The translations under genes and the position numbers were made by a program. From assembly GCA_958510825.1 (NCBI GenBank), contig OY294047.1:42244006-42308005 (forward strand): a stretch of DNA of 64,000 nt, given 5' to 3'. The notes below the pieces were generated by a model that saw only the letters and a program-made list of their open reading frames with translations, did not search any database and was not told the origin of the DNA. Below, piece by piece: positions 11,346 to 21,202 of the stretch. This DNA comes from Brachypterus glaber. Taxonomy: Eukaryota; Arthropoda; Insecta; Coleoptera; Kateretidae. Numbering within the stretch: position 1 is the first letter of the stretch; each line of letters starts with the position of its first letter.

Positions 11346-11885
11346 TAATGAAAGACAGACATTTTTTCACTCATTTTTCACATTTTTTCGACGTTATATT
11401 GGATACTAAATTCGGAAAAATTTTATCGGTAAAATAATATTTTTTTGCACGACCAAGACTAAAATCTAATTTTACGCTTTCATTTTCGGGACTAAACTTA
11501 CCGTTTTTCTCCCTAGGGAATAAAAATCACGGCAACCTTGATAATATTAAAATATTATACTTACTATGTGCTTTGCTGGTTCAAAAATTAGGTTTGGTGG
11601 TGTTTTGTAATAAATTAGCGATTCAAACCAATTTATTTGATTTTAACAAAGAAAACCTTTAAAAATAATATTGTTATAACAATTTATACATAACTTAAAA
11701 TTTATCATCTTCGTCCATTTTTTTTGACGTTTGTATCAACCATATTAAAAAACAATTGAAATCGCAATAGCCATGAAACTGACTTTTCGCAATTTACAGG
11801 CATCTTGATTAAATTACGAAAATAAAACAACCGATTTTAGACGCGTGGTTTTTAATTTTAATTTTATCTACCTACCTAAATTATG
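11346..11885. other. AT-rich spacer, nothing identified
   Basis: No gene, RNA or clear repeat was seen. Confidence 0.35.
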
Positions 11886-12060
11886 TTTGGTCCTGCAAAA
11901 AATAGTGTATATACCTCAGAACTAAACTTGGCTGTTTTAGTCCCTTGCATTTCTGTTCTGCTCGCTACACTCGCTCAGGAAACACTAATGCAGCGGGACT
12001 AAAACAGCCAGTTTATTCCCTTGGTATATAGATAACTATTTATTTCGTTTGTAGGACAAA
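11886..12060. mobile_element. Palindromic MITE, about 175 bp
   Basis: Inverted arms include tttggtcctgcaaa with its counterpart ending ggacaaa. Further in are cttggctgttttagtccc and its complement gggactaaaacagccag. The centre is GC-richer and contains tgctcgctacactcgctc. Non-coding. Confidence 0.8.
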
Positions 12061-12244
12061 CAAAAGTAGATTTTTCTAAATTGGATCACCCAGATTTTAA
12101 AAAGGAAAATACGTAATTGAGAGATTAACCGTAACCATAACAGAAGAAAACTTTTATAACGATGATTTAATGGAGATTTCTCCCGTTAGATTAGACAAGG
12201 ACAAAAGTTCTACCCAAAAAGGATAGAAGACATACATACACTCC

Positions 12245-12323
12245 CACTTCCACCCAACCAAACAAATTCTGTATTTGTTCTTTGTTGAACAAATACAATA
12301 TTTACTTGGCCGGGCGAAAAGTG
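12245..12323. repeat. Imperfect hairpin, paralogue of the hairpin at 12421
   Basis: The arms contain accaaacaaattctgtattt and an imperfect complement, around a short loop near 12284. The stem shares the tactgtatttgtt-type core with the hairpin 180 bp downstream but has several mismatches. Confidence 0.6.
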
Positions 12324-12420
12324 TAAGTATATTAAAGAAATTACTGGCGCCATCTAAATTTTAGTAGAATTATCTTATTCTACAGATTCACATTAGCTAT
12401 GTTCGTTCGTACCGCTCACT

Positions 12421-12508
12421 GCTACACTTTCCGGCCAACCAAATAAATACTGTATTTGTTGTATGAAAAACAAATACAGTATTTATTTGGTTGGCTGGAA
12501 AGTGTAGC
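12421..12508. repeat. Near-perfect 40-bp hairpin
   Basis: Arms 12421-12460 and 12469-12508 pair over 40 bp with a single mismatch, which would be a G-U pair in RNA. The loop is 8 nt. The arm contains ggccaaccaaataaatactg. It could be a tiny MITE or a structured small-RNA precursor; the paralogue next to it favours a mobile element. Confidence 0.85.
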
Positions 12509-12745
12509 ACAAATGAGATAGAGATAGGGTAGACGTCTTTTGTTTCATAATTCCAGTTGTAGAGAGCTCCATTACATTCAATATTAAATAATTTTTATGG
12601 CTGTTTATTTTATTTTGATTAATAATTTTAATGTTTAATTTATACTTCTGATTTGAGTTGGTACATCCACTATAAAAGGTTCCATTACACATGTAAAATG
12701 TTTGCAATTTTATATTTACGAAATGTTGGGGACTGATGTGCTTTT

Positions 12746-12890
12746 AGGCCTATCCAGAAGCTTGCATAAGAATATAAAACATAAGAATGCGGTGCCTTGA
12801 TTCACCTACAAGATACATGGCGGCGCATAAAGCCAATCACGGCATGGCATTGTTATGTATTACGTTCTTATGCGAGCCTTTGAATAGGCA
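12746..12890. mobile_element. Palindromic MITE, family B, copy 1
   Basis: The left end reads ggcctatccagaagcttgca and the right end carries the complement around tgcgagcctttgaataggc. Both arms contain cataagaat/attcttatg-like segments and a central agatacatggcggc. About 145 bp, non-coding. Confidence 0.85.
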
Positions 12891-12913
12891 CTTATTTAGG
12901 TATTGCCACTAAA

Positions 12914-13044
12914 GGCCTTTTCAGAAGCTTGCATAAGAACATAAAACATAAGAATGCGATGCCGTGATTGGCTTACAAGATACATGGCGGCACATCAAGC
13001 CAATCACGACATCGCATTCTTATGTATTACGTTCTTATGCGAGA
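12914..13044. mobile_element. Palindromic MITE, family B, copy 2
   Basis: A second copy in the same orientation, 24 bp after the first, with ttcagaagcttgcataag at the left and cttatgcgag at the right. Its arms pair better than those of copy 1 (gcgatgccgtgattggct with its complement). Confidence 0.85.
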
Positions 13045-13207
13045 CTGTGGAAATGCTACTAACAACTCATTTTAAAAAATAATGCTACTTTGGTCGTTTT
13101 TCCCTTGTATTCTTTTTGTACTATTTTTGTGAAGACAATTTATCCTGATTTTCTGTTCTTTGGTTATTGGTCTATTTTGGGGTTTTTCGCTAAACAAAAC
13201 AAAAATG

Positions 13208-13843
13208 CACTGCCCAGTAAAAGAGCTTTCCCATTTTTCACCTCCGCGCGTGAAATGGATTTTTTATTATAAGATTCACTTTCAGAAACCCTAAAAACCC
13301 AAATATACCAATTTTCACCAAAACTACCCTCCGCCCCTCAGGGTGTGAATTTGGAAAAATATATAAATTATCAAGAAAACTACCCCCAGCCCCTCAGGGT
13401 GTGTAGTTAGAATTTTTTATTATCAGATTCACTTTCAGCAACCTCAAAAAGCCCAATATACCAATTTTTATAAAAACTACCCCCGCCCCTCAGGGGTTGG
13501 AATTAAAAAAAAAGTATTATCCGATTTATTTTCGTCAACCCCCAAAACCCCTTTGACGAAAATATTGAAAACATTTAAAAATATTTCCCCCTCTCCCCCG
13601 CGGGCGTGGAGTTGAAAAAAAATATTATTAGATTCAATTTCAGCAACCTTAAAAACCCCTATATAGCAATTTTCAAATTTTTGTAAAAACAAAACAAAAA
13701 TTCCATTCCCTTGCCGCACCAAAAACAATCCCGAGCGAGAACTTTTGGTAACATACCTATATGTCAAATTTCAAGTCTCTAGCTTAAAGCGGTTTTAAGT
13801 TATCGTGCACACAAGATTTCCTGGACAGACCGATCGATCGACC
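13208..13843 (+). repeat. CCCCTCAGGGG interspersed repeat, copy 3 (longest)
   Basis: It begins cactgcccagtaaaagagc and has about five units with ccNNcccctcaggg cores and attatcagattcac motifs. It ends in a segment with caagtctctagcttaaagcg and a gaccgatcgatcg stretch. Short ORFs inside are by-products. Confidence 0.75.
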
Positions 13844-13849
13844 TAGCGA

Positions 13850-14335
13850 CAATTTTTTTTTGTTCGAAATTGATTTATATCGACATAAAACGTCATAAAA
13901 CGTAAAAATACGCATATAAAATTGAAAGTTTTTGCACGAATACAAGGCTTTCCCGAAAATTTGAAAATTTTTAAAATGGAAAGCAAAACTGGGTTAATAG
14001 AAAGTCGTACCAAATCTTCGTTTTAACCGACCTTAAATAAAAAAGTTGGGACCTTTTCTATTGGAAATAAAATTCATATCTAAATAAATTGAACGAAGTA
14101 ATTGAGAACGAGACATCAGCTTTTTCACACTACCATTGTTAATTAATAGGTAATCATACAAACAACAATGGGTTATTTGTAATTAAACTTTTTTTCATAA
14201 CGTGACAAAGAAATTATATTATAATTTCTTTCTCCTTGACTTGTCTTGACATATTAAAATAATTTGCATTGGTTGCCGATTATCGCTAAATCCGGTAGTT
14301 TGATTAAGGGGTGCTTCGAAGCGATAGGGGGGGGG
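13850..14335. other. AT-rich spacer, nothing identified
   Basis: It ends in a run of about ten G residues near 14328-14337. No ORF or clear repeat was seen. Confidence 0.35.
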
Positions 14336-14339
14336 GGCG

Positions 14340-14720
14340 TACCAAATATTTCACAACTTAAAATTGAGTAATTTCCCAACTCCCAAAAAACCAAAAAAAG
14401 CCATTACCCCTGCAAAACATTTTAATGGCTATAAAAAAGCTCCTCACCCCCAAAGTTTTTTTTACCCCTCGCAGAAGTTTTGATGACTAAAAGAAAGAAA
14501 AAAAGGTCCTCCTCTAAAAAAATTACCCAACTGTACTACTCCAATTTTTCCAACTGTACTGTACTTTTTCCAGCTAGAGAAAAAAGCTTTACCCCTACCA
14601 GTATTTACTGACCAATTTCCCAACTGTACCTCCCAATTTCCCAAATATTCTACCACTCAGTTTACTCAATCTTACCAATTGAACATTGGATTTTCCCAAC
14701 TGAACAGTGGACTTTTCCAA
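14340..14720. repeat. Degenerate short-period repeat with ttcccaactgta motif
   Basis: Variants of tttcccaactgta occur at irregular 15-60 bp spacing (about 14370, 14525, 14550, 14610, 14630, 14690 and 14715). In translation they give a repetitive GNWxVQLGNW-like pattern, which reflects the DNA repeat and not a protein. Confidence 0.5.
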
Positions 14721-14754
14721 CTCGAGCGTGGTTTGATTCTAACTGGAACTTTGT

Positions 14755-14935
14755 TTGAAACCTGAATAGTATATTCTATAACTAGTATGGAATAGACAAT
14801 ATTCTGCGTGAGCGAAAAGTTTGTCATACGAGCCGGTAGGCGAGTATGACGGTCCCGCGAGCGCGGAATGACTATTCCATACGTGTTGTAGACTATACTT
14901 TTTCTTCGACTGCAAATATGAAACACTGTATGGCT
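14755..14935 (-). repeat. Interspersed repeat C, copy 1
   Basis: About 180 bp that match 48538-48712 in inverted orientation. The core contains catacgagccggtaggcg, which can form a small hairpin, flanked by gcgagcgcggaatg. A 50-odd codon frame beginning MFHICSRRKSIVYNTYG is open in both copies. The few differences between copies change residues, so there is no sign of selection on protein. Confidence 0.75.
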
Positions 14936-14939
14936 TTAA

Positions 14940-15857
14940 ACTGCGGACTGTTTTTTTTTGAATTTACATCTCTACTGAGCATTGCCCACTTGCAACTGCG
15001 CCGGTTCCGAATCAGTTCAGAACTGAGATTTTTGAGAACCAAAACAAACCTAGTAAAACACAAAAATCAGTATGTAATTGAGCATGACAGCGAACCTACG
15101 GGATCCCATCAGTATAATTTGTTTCGCGATCAGAAGTATTCTAAAATTACGTCGTGATCTAAATTAAACATTGAATAATATTTTAAAGTGTCATGTGTAT
15201 GTCCCACTTATTAAACCATCTTCAAAGATAATTCGAAGATAAAACTATTTCAACAAGACAGCTCTCATTCCTAGGAATCTACAGAAATCTTGGGTAAGTC
15301 TTCCTTTGATTTAATTGCTAAGACATATCTAGTATGCCAAAGACCCTATAATTATCCCTATGCATTTTAGTATATTATTATCGAAGATAGAAACTAGGCT
15401 AGTGATCCTAAAATATAAATAAGCTATCCTAGTTTTTTTTTTACGGCTTTATAACCCGTTGGGGGTCAGCCAGACCTCTTAAAAATAATTTGGCATATAA
15501 AGCCATTAGTAGCATTATATATCTTCACGGCTTGTTTTTTTATACTTCCCTAAGGATGGACTGTCGCCCCGTAGTTATGTCTTCTTTATTAAGCATATAA
15601 AATATGTCTACAAATTTAAATATACGATGTGTATTAGTTATAAATTGTGCAGGAAAATTTGTATACATTGTATATCTAATATCTACCTACACAAAAAGCA
15701 CATGTGTGTTTCATTCAAAGTTAGTTTTATTAAGCTTTTAAGCTCATCTTTAAAAAAGCTGCTAATAAAGTATTATTTGCAGGTAACAGGAAGCAATGCT
15801 TCAACTACCAACACATAAAACAAAAAAAAAAACATGAAAGAAATGCACTGATAGATT
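14940..15857. other. Spacer, nothing firmly identified
   Basis: Mixed AT-rich sequence. A 103-codon frame spans 14846-15157 but starts inside repeat C and has no recognisable motif. Confidence 0.35.
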
Positions 15858-16780
15858 ACACAGGCCAACAAGGATTTTCTGATCGGATGTTTTTTTATTT
15901 TCCGGCTTAGTTAAGATTCAATGACTGCCAAAAATGCATTTTTTTGTTTTCATCATGTATATGAGGAGGAAGAAGAAGAAGAGCGAAAAAAAGGACACAT
16001 AAAGAAACAACAAAAATAAATAACAAAAAAATTCTGGAATACAAAGCCTACCTCTCAATAAAGTTGACCTTTTTGTGGAGTCTGGGATAATACTGATGGA
16101 CGAGTAGTCATTTGATTCTTGATGTAGTCCCGGATTCGATGAAGAATCCAACTTTAGTCTAAGACCCATTATTTTTTTTCTCCTGCAAAACTGTTTTATT
16201 AAATTTTTTCTTATATTTTAAATACTCGCATATATAGTATAATTATGAACTTAAAAAATAAGCACCTACAGCAAGCGTATTCTCGCTTAGTAGGGTGTAC
16301 TCTTTTATTTAATTTTTAAAGCTATGAATTCTTTATAATCTGTATTAATTTGTTATTAAATAAATATTATTATTATTATCATTTTTTTTTCATTTATGAG
16401 CCATGCCAAAAATCTCATTCATTAACATGAAGTGTAGAATTTTTAAGTTATGGACGTTGGTCTACATCAACATAATCAAAAGAAGTCATTTGTCACATTT
16501 TTAGAAACAAAAATAAAATTTTGGAACACCCTAATGGCGCGCAAAATTTTTTTGAAATTTTTCGTTATTTTATTCAAAATCAGCGATATAAAAATAATCT
16601 TAAGCAAAAATTCAGAATTTTGTCCTTGTTTTTTTTTCTTGGCCCACTGTGCGGTTGTTAAAAACCTTACGTGATGGACAAAAACGGAAGCTATATTCGA
16701 AATCAATTTAACTAAATTAACCCAAATCAGCTGTCAAATCCAAATCAACTTTCAAAAGTTGAAAATTTGTTGGCCTGTGT
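15858..16780. mobile_element. Possible TIR element with ACACAGGCCAACAA ends, about 923 bp
   Basis: The 14-bp sequence acacaggccaacaa at 15858-15871 is perfectly inverted at 16767-16780. The interior does not fold back and contains no intact transposase. It includes an AT-rich tail-like tract (attattattattatc near 16363-16380) and a tccttgtttttt region. It could be a deleted autonomous DNA transposon that has received other insertions. The 14-bp TIR is seen; the element status is inference. Confidence 0.55.
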
Positions 16781-17740
16781 ATTTAAGAAATGTCCTTATT
16801 AAAAATAATCCATATAATAATACTTCTATAGAATAAGATATAAATTTCCATAATCATAATTTTTAGCAGTTACAATCTTAAACATGAAATTTTGTGCATC
16901 TTAGAACAGAAATAAGACTAAAAATAACACTTAAAATAATCACTAAAATCGCTAAAACACCATGAGAATTTGAATTTTTTTAACAGAAAAGGAAGAGAAC
17001 CCCATTGGTTACCAAAACGAACAATGAACGAATTTTGCCTTGTATCAAAAGGTTAAAAAAAAATATTTTCAACCCTTTCTTTTGTTAAAACTTTGTTAAC
17101 ACCTATGTCTAATGGTGCCCCGGTCTCTGGGCCACCATGAGACACGATACCGAAAACTATTTTTAGATATATTTTTGTTGCCAAAAGAGACATGGGACTT
17201 TAGTACTTTATTTTTTGTTAGTTTTAGGTAACATAATTAGCCAAAAATTATTTGACCGATATATTTTTAACAACAACTGAAATAATTAGGGTTGATTTTT
17301 TAAGTCTCATGGTGGCCCACCTTCCCCTACTAAAAGAACAGCATTTATTAAACTATCCAAATTCTAATTAATTCTGTTCAAGATCAATTTTGTTATTTTT
17401 GGTCTTTGTTGTGAGAGAAAAATCTTAACCCTTTACTCTGATAACGTGTTAAAGTAAAATAAGTTACATTATCCACTTTAATAGAAACATTTTCACGTAC
17501 TTTTATGTTCGTAAACAGAATAAATAAGAACCCAATAATTCTTGGTATAATAAACCAAAAAGACTCAATTACATTGTCTGGGTATATCGTCATTATCTCA
17601 CCGCTTGTTACTCAAGACGAGGAACTCGTAAATTTTGAAAACCTAATCGTTGCTTTGGGTCCTCACGTCTCAGTTGGCTGTGTTTGGTTAAGAGATCGCC
17701 TCGAGTCTATTTCATACATCACTCAATACTAGGCTGTGTC
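16781..17740. other. Spacer with an unrecognised 75-codon frame
   Basis: A plus-strand frame at 17505-17732 (MFVNRINKNPIILGIINQKD and on to a VSVGCVWLRDRLESI end) is less AT-biased than its surroundings. It matches no family I know and has no splice or repeat support. The rest shows no feature. Confidence 0.3.
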
Positions 17741-18611
17741 AAAAAATCTCGAATTTCAAAATCGAAAGCGCTCTCTGGCTCAAAAGTTGCTTCTTGGTAA
17801 AAAACGGCGGCTTAGAGGCTTTTTAGAGGCTCAAAGCACTCAAACTTTGAAAAAAATCGGTACCTGTTTTTTGGATAAAAACTGATTGTATATAAAATTA
17901 AGAAAATTTTGGAGGGTTTCTTTGGTAATATTTAGAAATAATACTAGTTGGAAGAAAATAAAAAAATTATATCCCCCGTCCCTTTAAGTTAGAACATAAA
18001 AAAAATCGCCAATTATTTGAAGATTTCGCTAAAGTTTCATTTTTGCAAGTATTAAAAAGTGCATAAAAAATATATAATACATAAAGAACAAGAAATAGAA
18101 TTTTAAACAAAAAACCTGAAAATTTATATATAAGCATATATACATGTTAACCTACCTGCGTATACAGAAGACATTATTTACTTCCGACGGGTAAAAAAAA
18201 ATTCAATTCGAAACCGGGTGGATTTTCTGTTTTTTGTCTAAAACTTTTTTCGGTTTAATTTTTTTGAAATTTTCTTATTGGAATATACTTTTTTATGTAA
18301 AAATACACAAAAAGTATTTGTGGTGTAAGATCGCAGGATTAACCGTTTTGACGATAAATGCATTTAAAAGTAAATTTTTACGCATCAAGTACAAAAAATA
18401 AAAAATAAAATAAATTATAAAGCCTAAAAGAAACATTTTAGTAATATGTGGTTATGGAATAGGATTAAAAACCAAAAAAAAATATATCCAACTTGGTCAA
18501 AAAATAATTCCTAAGGGAGCTACGCCATTCCTAAAATTTCTGTTTTTTTGGTATAAAGATTGTATTGTATTAATATTGTATATTTTATAGTTTATTTTAT
18601 ATGTAGTCCAG
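17741..18611. other. AT-rich spacer, no assigned element
   Basis: There are no inverted ends that I can pair. The sequence cctaagggagctacg near 18512 resembles a piece of MITE family D (34779 and 54519), so a remnant is possible. Confidence 0.3.
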
Positions 18612-19386
18612 TTAGTGCAGTCAAATAACGAGAAATTCCTATGTTAAATTGCAATAAATGTACACGGACTGATATTTTAAAGGGTAGTATACTAACCATC
18701 ACTATAGTGAATAGTAACAGAACACTTCTGTGATTTGCGTAAGGAGTGTCTGCTATTTTAAATTTTAGGGGTGAGTGCGGTTATAAATATGCATCTTATA
18801 ATAAAAATATAACCAAATTTACTAAGGAGAAAATTTCCAACAATGTTTGTTTAGATCATTTGTTCAATATATCAATAACAATCGAGTTATAAATATTCAA
18901 AAATGGCCATGTTGGGGGTGAAATTGTTTTTTTTTTTTGGATATTTTAGCCAAATTATTCATCGAAGGATGAGAAGAAAACTTATAGCTCTTGAAATTCT
19001 GTATAAGTTTTTAATATTATGCATTTTCACAAGTATTTTGTTGCGGTTACAGTGGACGCTGAAAGTCGAGTTGCGCCCTGTGTAAATGTGCCAAAATACC
19101 TATGAAAATTATAATATATGAAACCTATAGAGAATTTCAAGAGCTACAAGTTTGCTCATGTTATTAATATATTAAAAAAATGATCCAAACAAAAATTGTT
19201 GGAAATTTCCTCCTTAACAAAATTGGTTATATCATTTTTATCGTAAGATGCATATTAAGCAAGTCACCCCTAAAATTCAAGATAGCGGACACCCCTTAAG
19301 CAAATCACCCGGTGTAAAACTAACAGGAGTTAAAATATCAGCCCGTACATTTATTGCAATTTACTTCTATTATTTGACTGGACTAA
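18612..19386. mobile_element. Palindromic element, about 775 bp
   Basis: Left end ttagtgcagtcaaataa and right end ttatttgactggactaa are inverted. Further in, gcaataaatgtac and attttaggggtgag-type segments pair with their complements. Arms are more than 200 bp. A further partial arm piece (ctcccctaaaattcaagatc) follows at 19410-19440. No transposase. Confidence 0.85.
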
Positions 19387-19774
19387 TGCATATTTAGCGA
19401 GATAACCGCACTCTCCCCTAAAATTCAAGATCGCGGACTAATGATGAATTTATATTAAAGATTGCTTAAATTATTTTGAAGTACGCAAGAATGTTTATCA
19501 CCGAATGCACCTGCAATAACGCACTTCAAAATCTCGATAAAACTGCACATAATTCATTTTTTTTATTGGTGTTTGGTGAGTCGGAAAAAGTTACAATGTT
19601 CGAGTACAGAAGAGATCGATCAAACTGGAAGGATGAAAGATTTCATATCGGTAATTTATCATTTGCCCGTAAGTTATGTTTAAAATAATACTTATACGAG
19701 AAAAAGGCTACATGAACATATTTTTAACAGTTTTTGTAAAGATAACCCATCAATCTATTGTCTAATCATTGTAA

Positions 19775-19839
19775 AGAGTGATATTGGTAGACTGACAGTT
19801 TCGGGCTGCTGGCCCTCTTCAGTACCAAGAATCAACTCT
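19775..19839 (-). ncRNA. Type-I hammerhead ribozyme, solitary copy, intact core
   Basis: Read on the minus strand, stem I is UUGGUA/UACCAA, extended after an internal loop by AGAGU/ACUCU. The conserved CUGAAGA (19822-19816) fits CUGANGA. Stem II is GGGC/GCCC around CAGCA, followed by GAAA. Stem III is ACU/AGU with a 3-nt GUC loop. The residue 5' of the cleavage point is C17 in GUC, complementary to position 19790. Every invariant core position of the hammerhead family is present. Short stem III type-I hammerheads are known from Penelope-like elements and animal retrozymes. Activity is inferred, not shown. Confidence 0.88.
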
Positions 19840-19849
19840 GCACGCTGAT

Positions 19850-20604
19850 TAATAAAACGTTATAATAGCTATTGATTAAATTCAATTAATTTAAATTAGG
19901 CAAAGTATAGGAAGTTTTATGGTGTTACTTTTTAATAAAAAAAAGTTAGTCAAAAATGAGCCCGGAAACTAATATTTTTAGAGAAGCACAGACCAACTAA
20001 TGTTTTTCAGTTGAAAACTTTTAAATAAAAAAAAAATGTTTCAAAAACATAAAATGATAAATTTAAAACCCACACCTCATATAATTTATTCTTCACAGAA
20101 TATAACATCCTCGTCTAGGTAGGTACAAATATTTAGGTATAAAATTACCACCATCATTAATAAACACTAATTTGCGGACATCGTTATTGTTGTCATTCAT
20201 TTCGGCATGACAAACCAAGAAATGGCGAGAATGGATTTTTAATAAAACGCTCGCACGTCCGTAAATAACATCATAGTATGGGTGGTAAACGATGACAACC
20301 CATTGCAACATGGTAAATCTTGTACAAGATTAAGGACTGCAAATAGACGTATGGGTTGTAACATTGAAACTTTTTCAACATTTCTTAAATATGTATTGTT
20401 GTTGTTGCCAGTGACGTACCTATAAATTATTCCAAACGAGTAAACTAGTCGTAAATACTTTTCTTTACGAGATATTGGATAAGCATACCTTAACATAGGA
20501 TTGAAAATATGGAATTTAGGAAAGTTTTATCCCCGAATTCTATTTTTGCACAAAGATAAAACTGGTGGTTCTTATTTTGAAAAGATTTCGATACAAATCC
20601 AAGT
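19850..20604. other. Spacer between hammerhead copies
   Basis: Two overlapping minus-strand frames (20093-20311 and 20239-20496) have no recognisable domain. The stretch might hold a degraded part of an autonomous relative of the retrozyme, but I see no RT or GIY-YIG motif. Confidence 0.3.
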
Positions 20605-20697
20605 AATAAGTAATCCAGGACAGAAATTTTTAATTTTAAACAAAATTATAAAACTATTAATTTATTATTTCATCAATCTATTTTCTAATCATTGTAA

Positions 20698-20760
20698 AGA
20701 GTGATATTGGTAGACTGACAGTTTCAGGCTGCTGGCCCTGCTCAGTACCAAGTCAACTCT
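20698..20760 (-). ncRNA. Hammerhead ribozyme, copy 2, core mutated
   Basis: Same stems as the 19775 copy: stem I UUGGUA/UACCAA and AGAGU/ACUCU, and stem III ACU/AGU. The core reads CUGAGCA instead of CUGANGA: the invariant G8 is C (plus-strand position 20740 is g). Stem II also has one G-U pair. G8 is the general acid and pairs with C3 in the known structure, so this copy is expected to be inactive. Confidence 0.82.
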
Positions 20761-21038
20761 GCACGCTGATTAAAAAATTGTTTTTAGACTTTATTCGCAA
20801 AAGGAATATAGTCATTAGATTGATGTAGTCTTGTGCTCCATCTTTTGCTAGATGTAGACAACTACTCATACCTCTCCTAGTCTGGAGACTTTGAATGGTA
20901 GCAAGTTGAAGACTTGTCTGTCACGAGCACATAGTATCACTAAAGTGTGGTTAGACGTAGAATTTAATATTTAATTTTAAACAAAATTATAAAAATATTA
21001 ATTTATTATTCCATCAATCTATTTTCTAATGATCGTAA

Positions 21039-21103
21039 AGAGTGATATTGGTAGACTGACAGTTTCGGGCTGGTGGCCCTCTTCAGTACCAAGAGTCAAC
21101 TCT
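21039..21103 (-). ncRNA. Hammerhead ribozyme, copy 3, intact core
   Basis: Minus strand: CUGAAGA, stem II GGGC-CACCA-GCCC, GAAA, stem III ACU/AGU and a GUC cleavage triplet, with stem I UUGGUA/UACCAA and AGAGU/ACUCU. The internal loop in stem I (UGACUC against UAUC) is where loop-loop contacts are made in natural type-I hammerheads. Copy 3 lies exactly 341 bp from copy 2. Confidence 0.88.
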
Positions 21104-21202
21104 GCACGCTGATTAAGAAAACGTTTTTAGTCTTTGTCAGTCTACCAATATCACTCTGTACGATGATTAGAAAAGAGATTGATGGAATAATAAGTAATCC
21201 AG

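Larger units (their letters stand above)
20605..21202 (-). mobile_element. Retrozyme- or Penelope-like unit with 14-bp target-site duplication
   Basis: The 14-mer aataagtaatccag flanks the unit at 20605-20618 and 21189-21202. Inside are two direct repeats of about 150 bp (from about 20630 and 20971, period 341 bp), each carrying a hammerhead motif on the minus strand. They enclose about 185 bp of unique body (20781-20965). The right end (about 21131-21188) is a partial inverted copy of the repeat. Direct hammerhead-bearing repeats plus a short inverted terminal piece and a variable TSD of this size match the known architecture of Penelope-like elements and metazoan retrozymes. No protein is encoded, so mobilisation would need RT in trans. 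Confidence 0.8.

Noticed and set aside
14846..15157. A 103-codon plus-strand frame
   Set aside because: It begins in repeat C on the strand opposite the conserved frame and has no motif or splice support.
17505..17732. A host gene at the 75-codon frame
   Set aside because: No family resemblance, no flanking splice pattern and a random frame also open on the other strand. Kept only as a note on the spacer.
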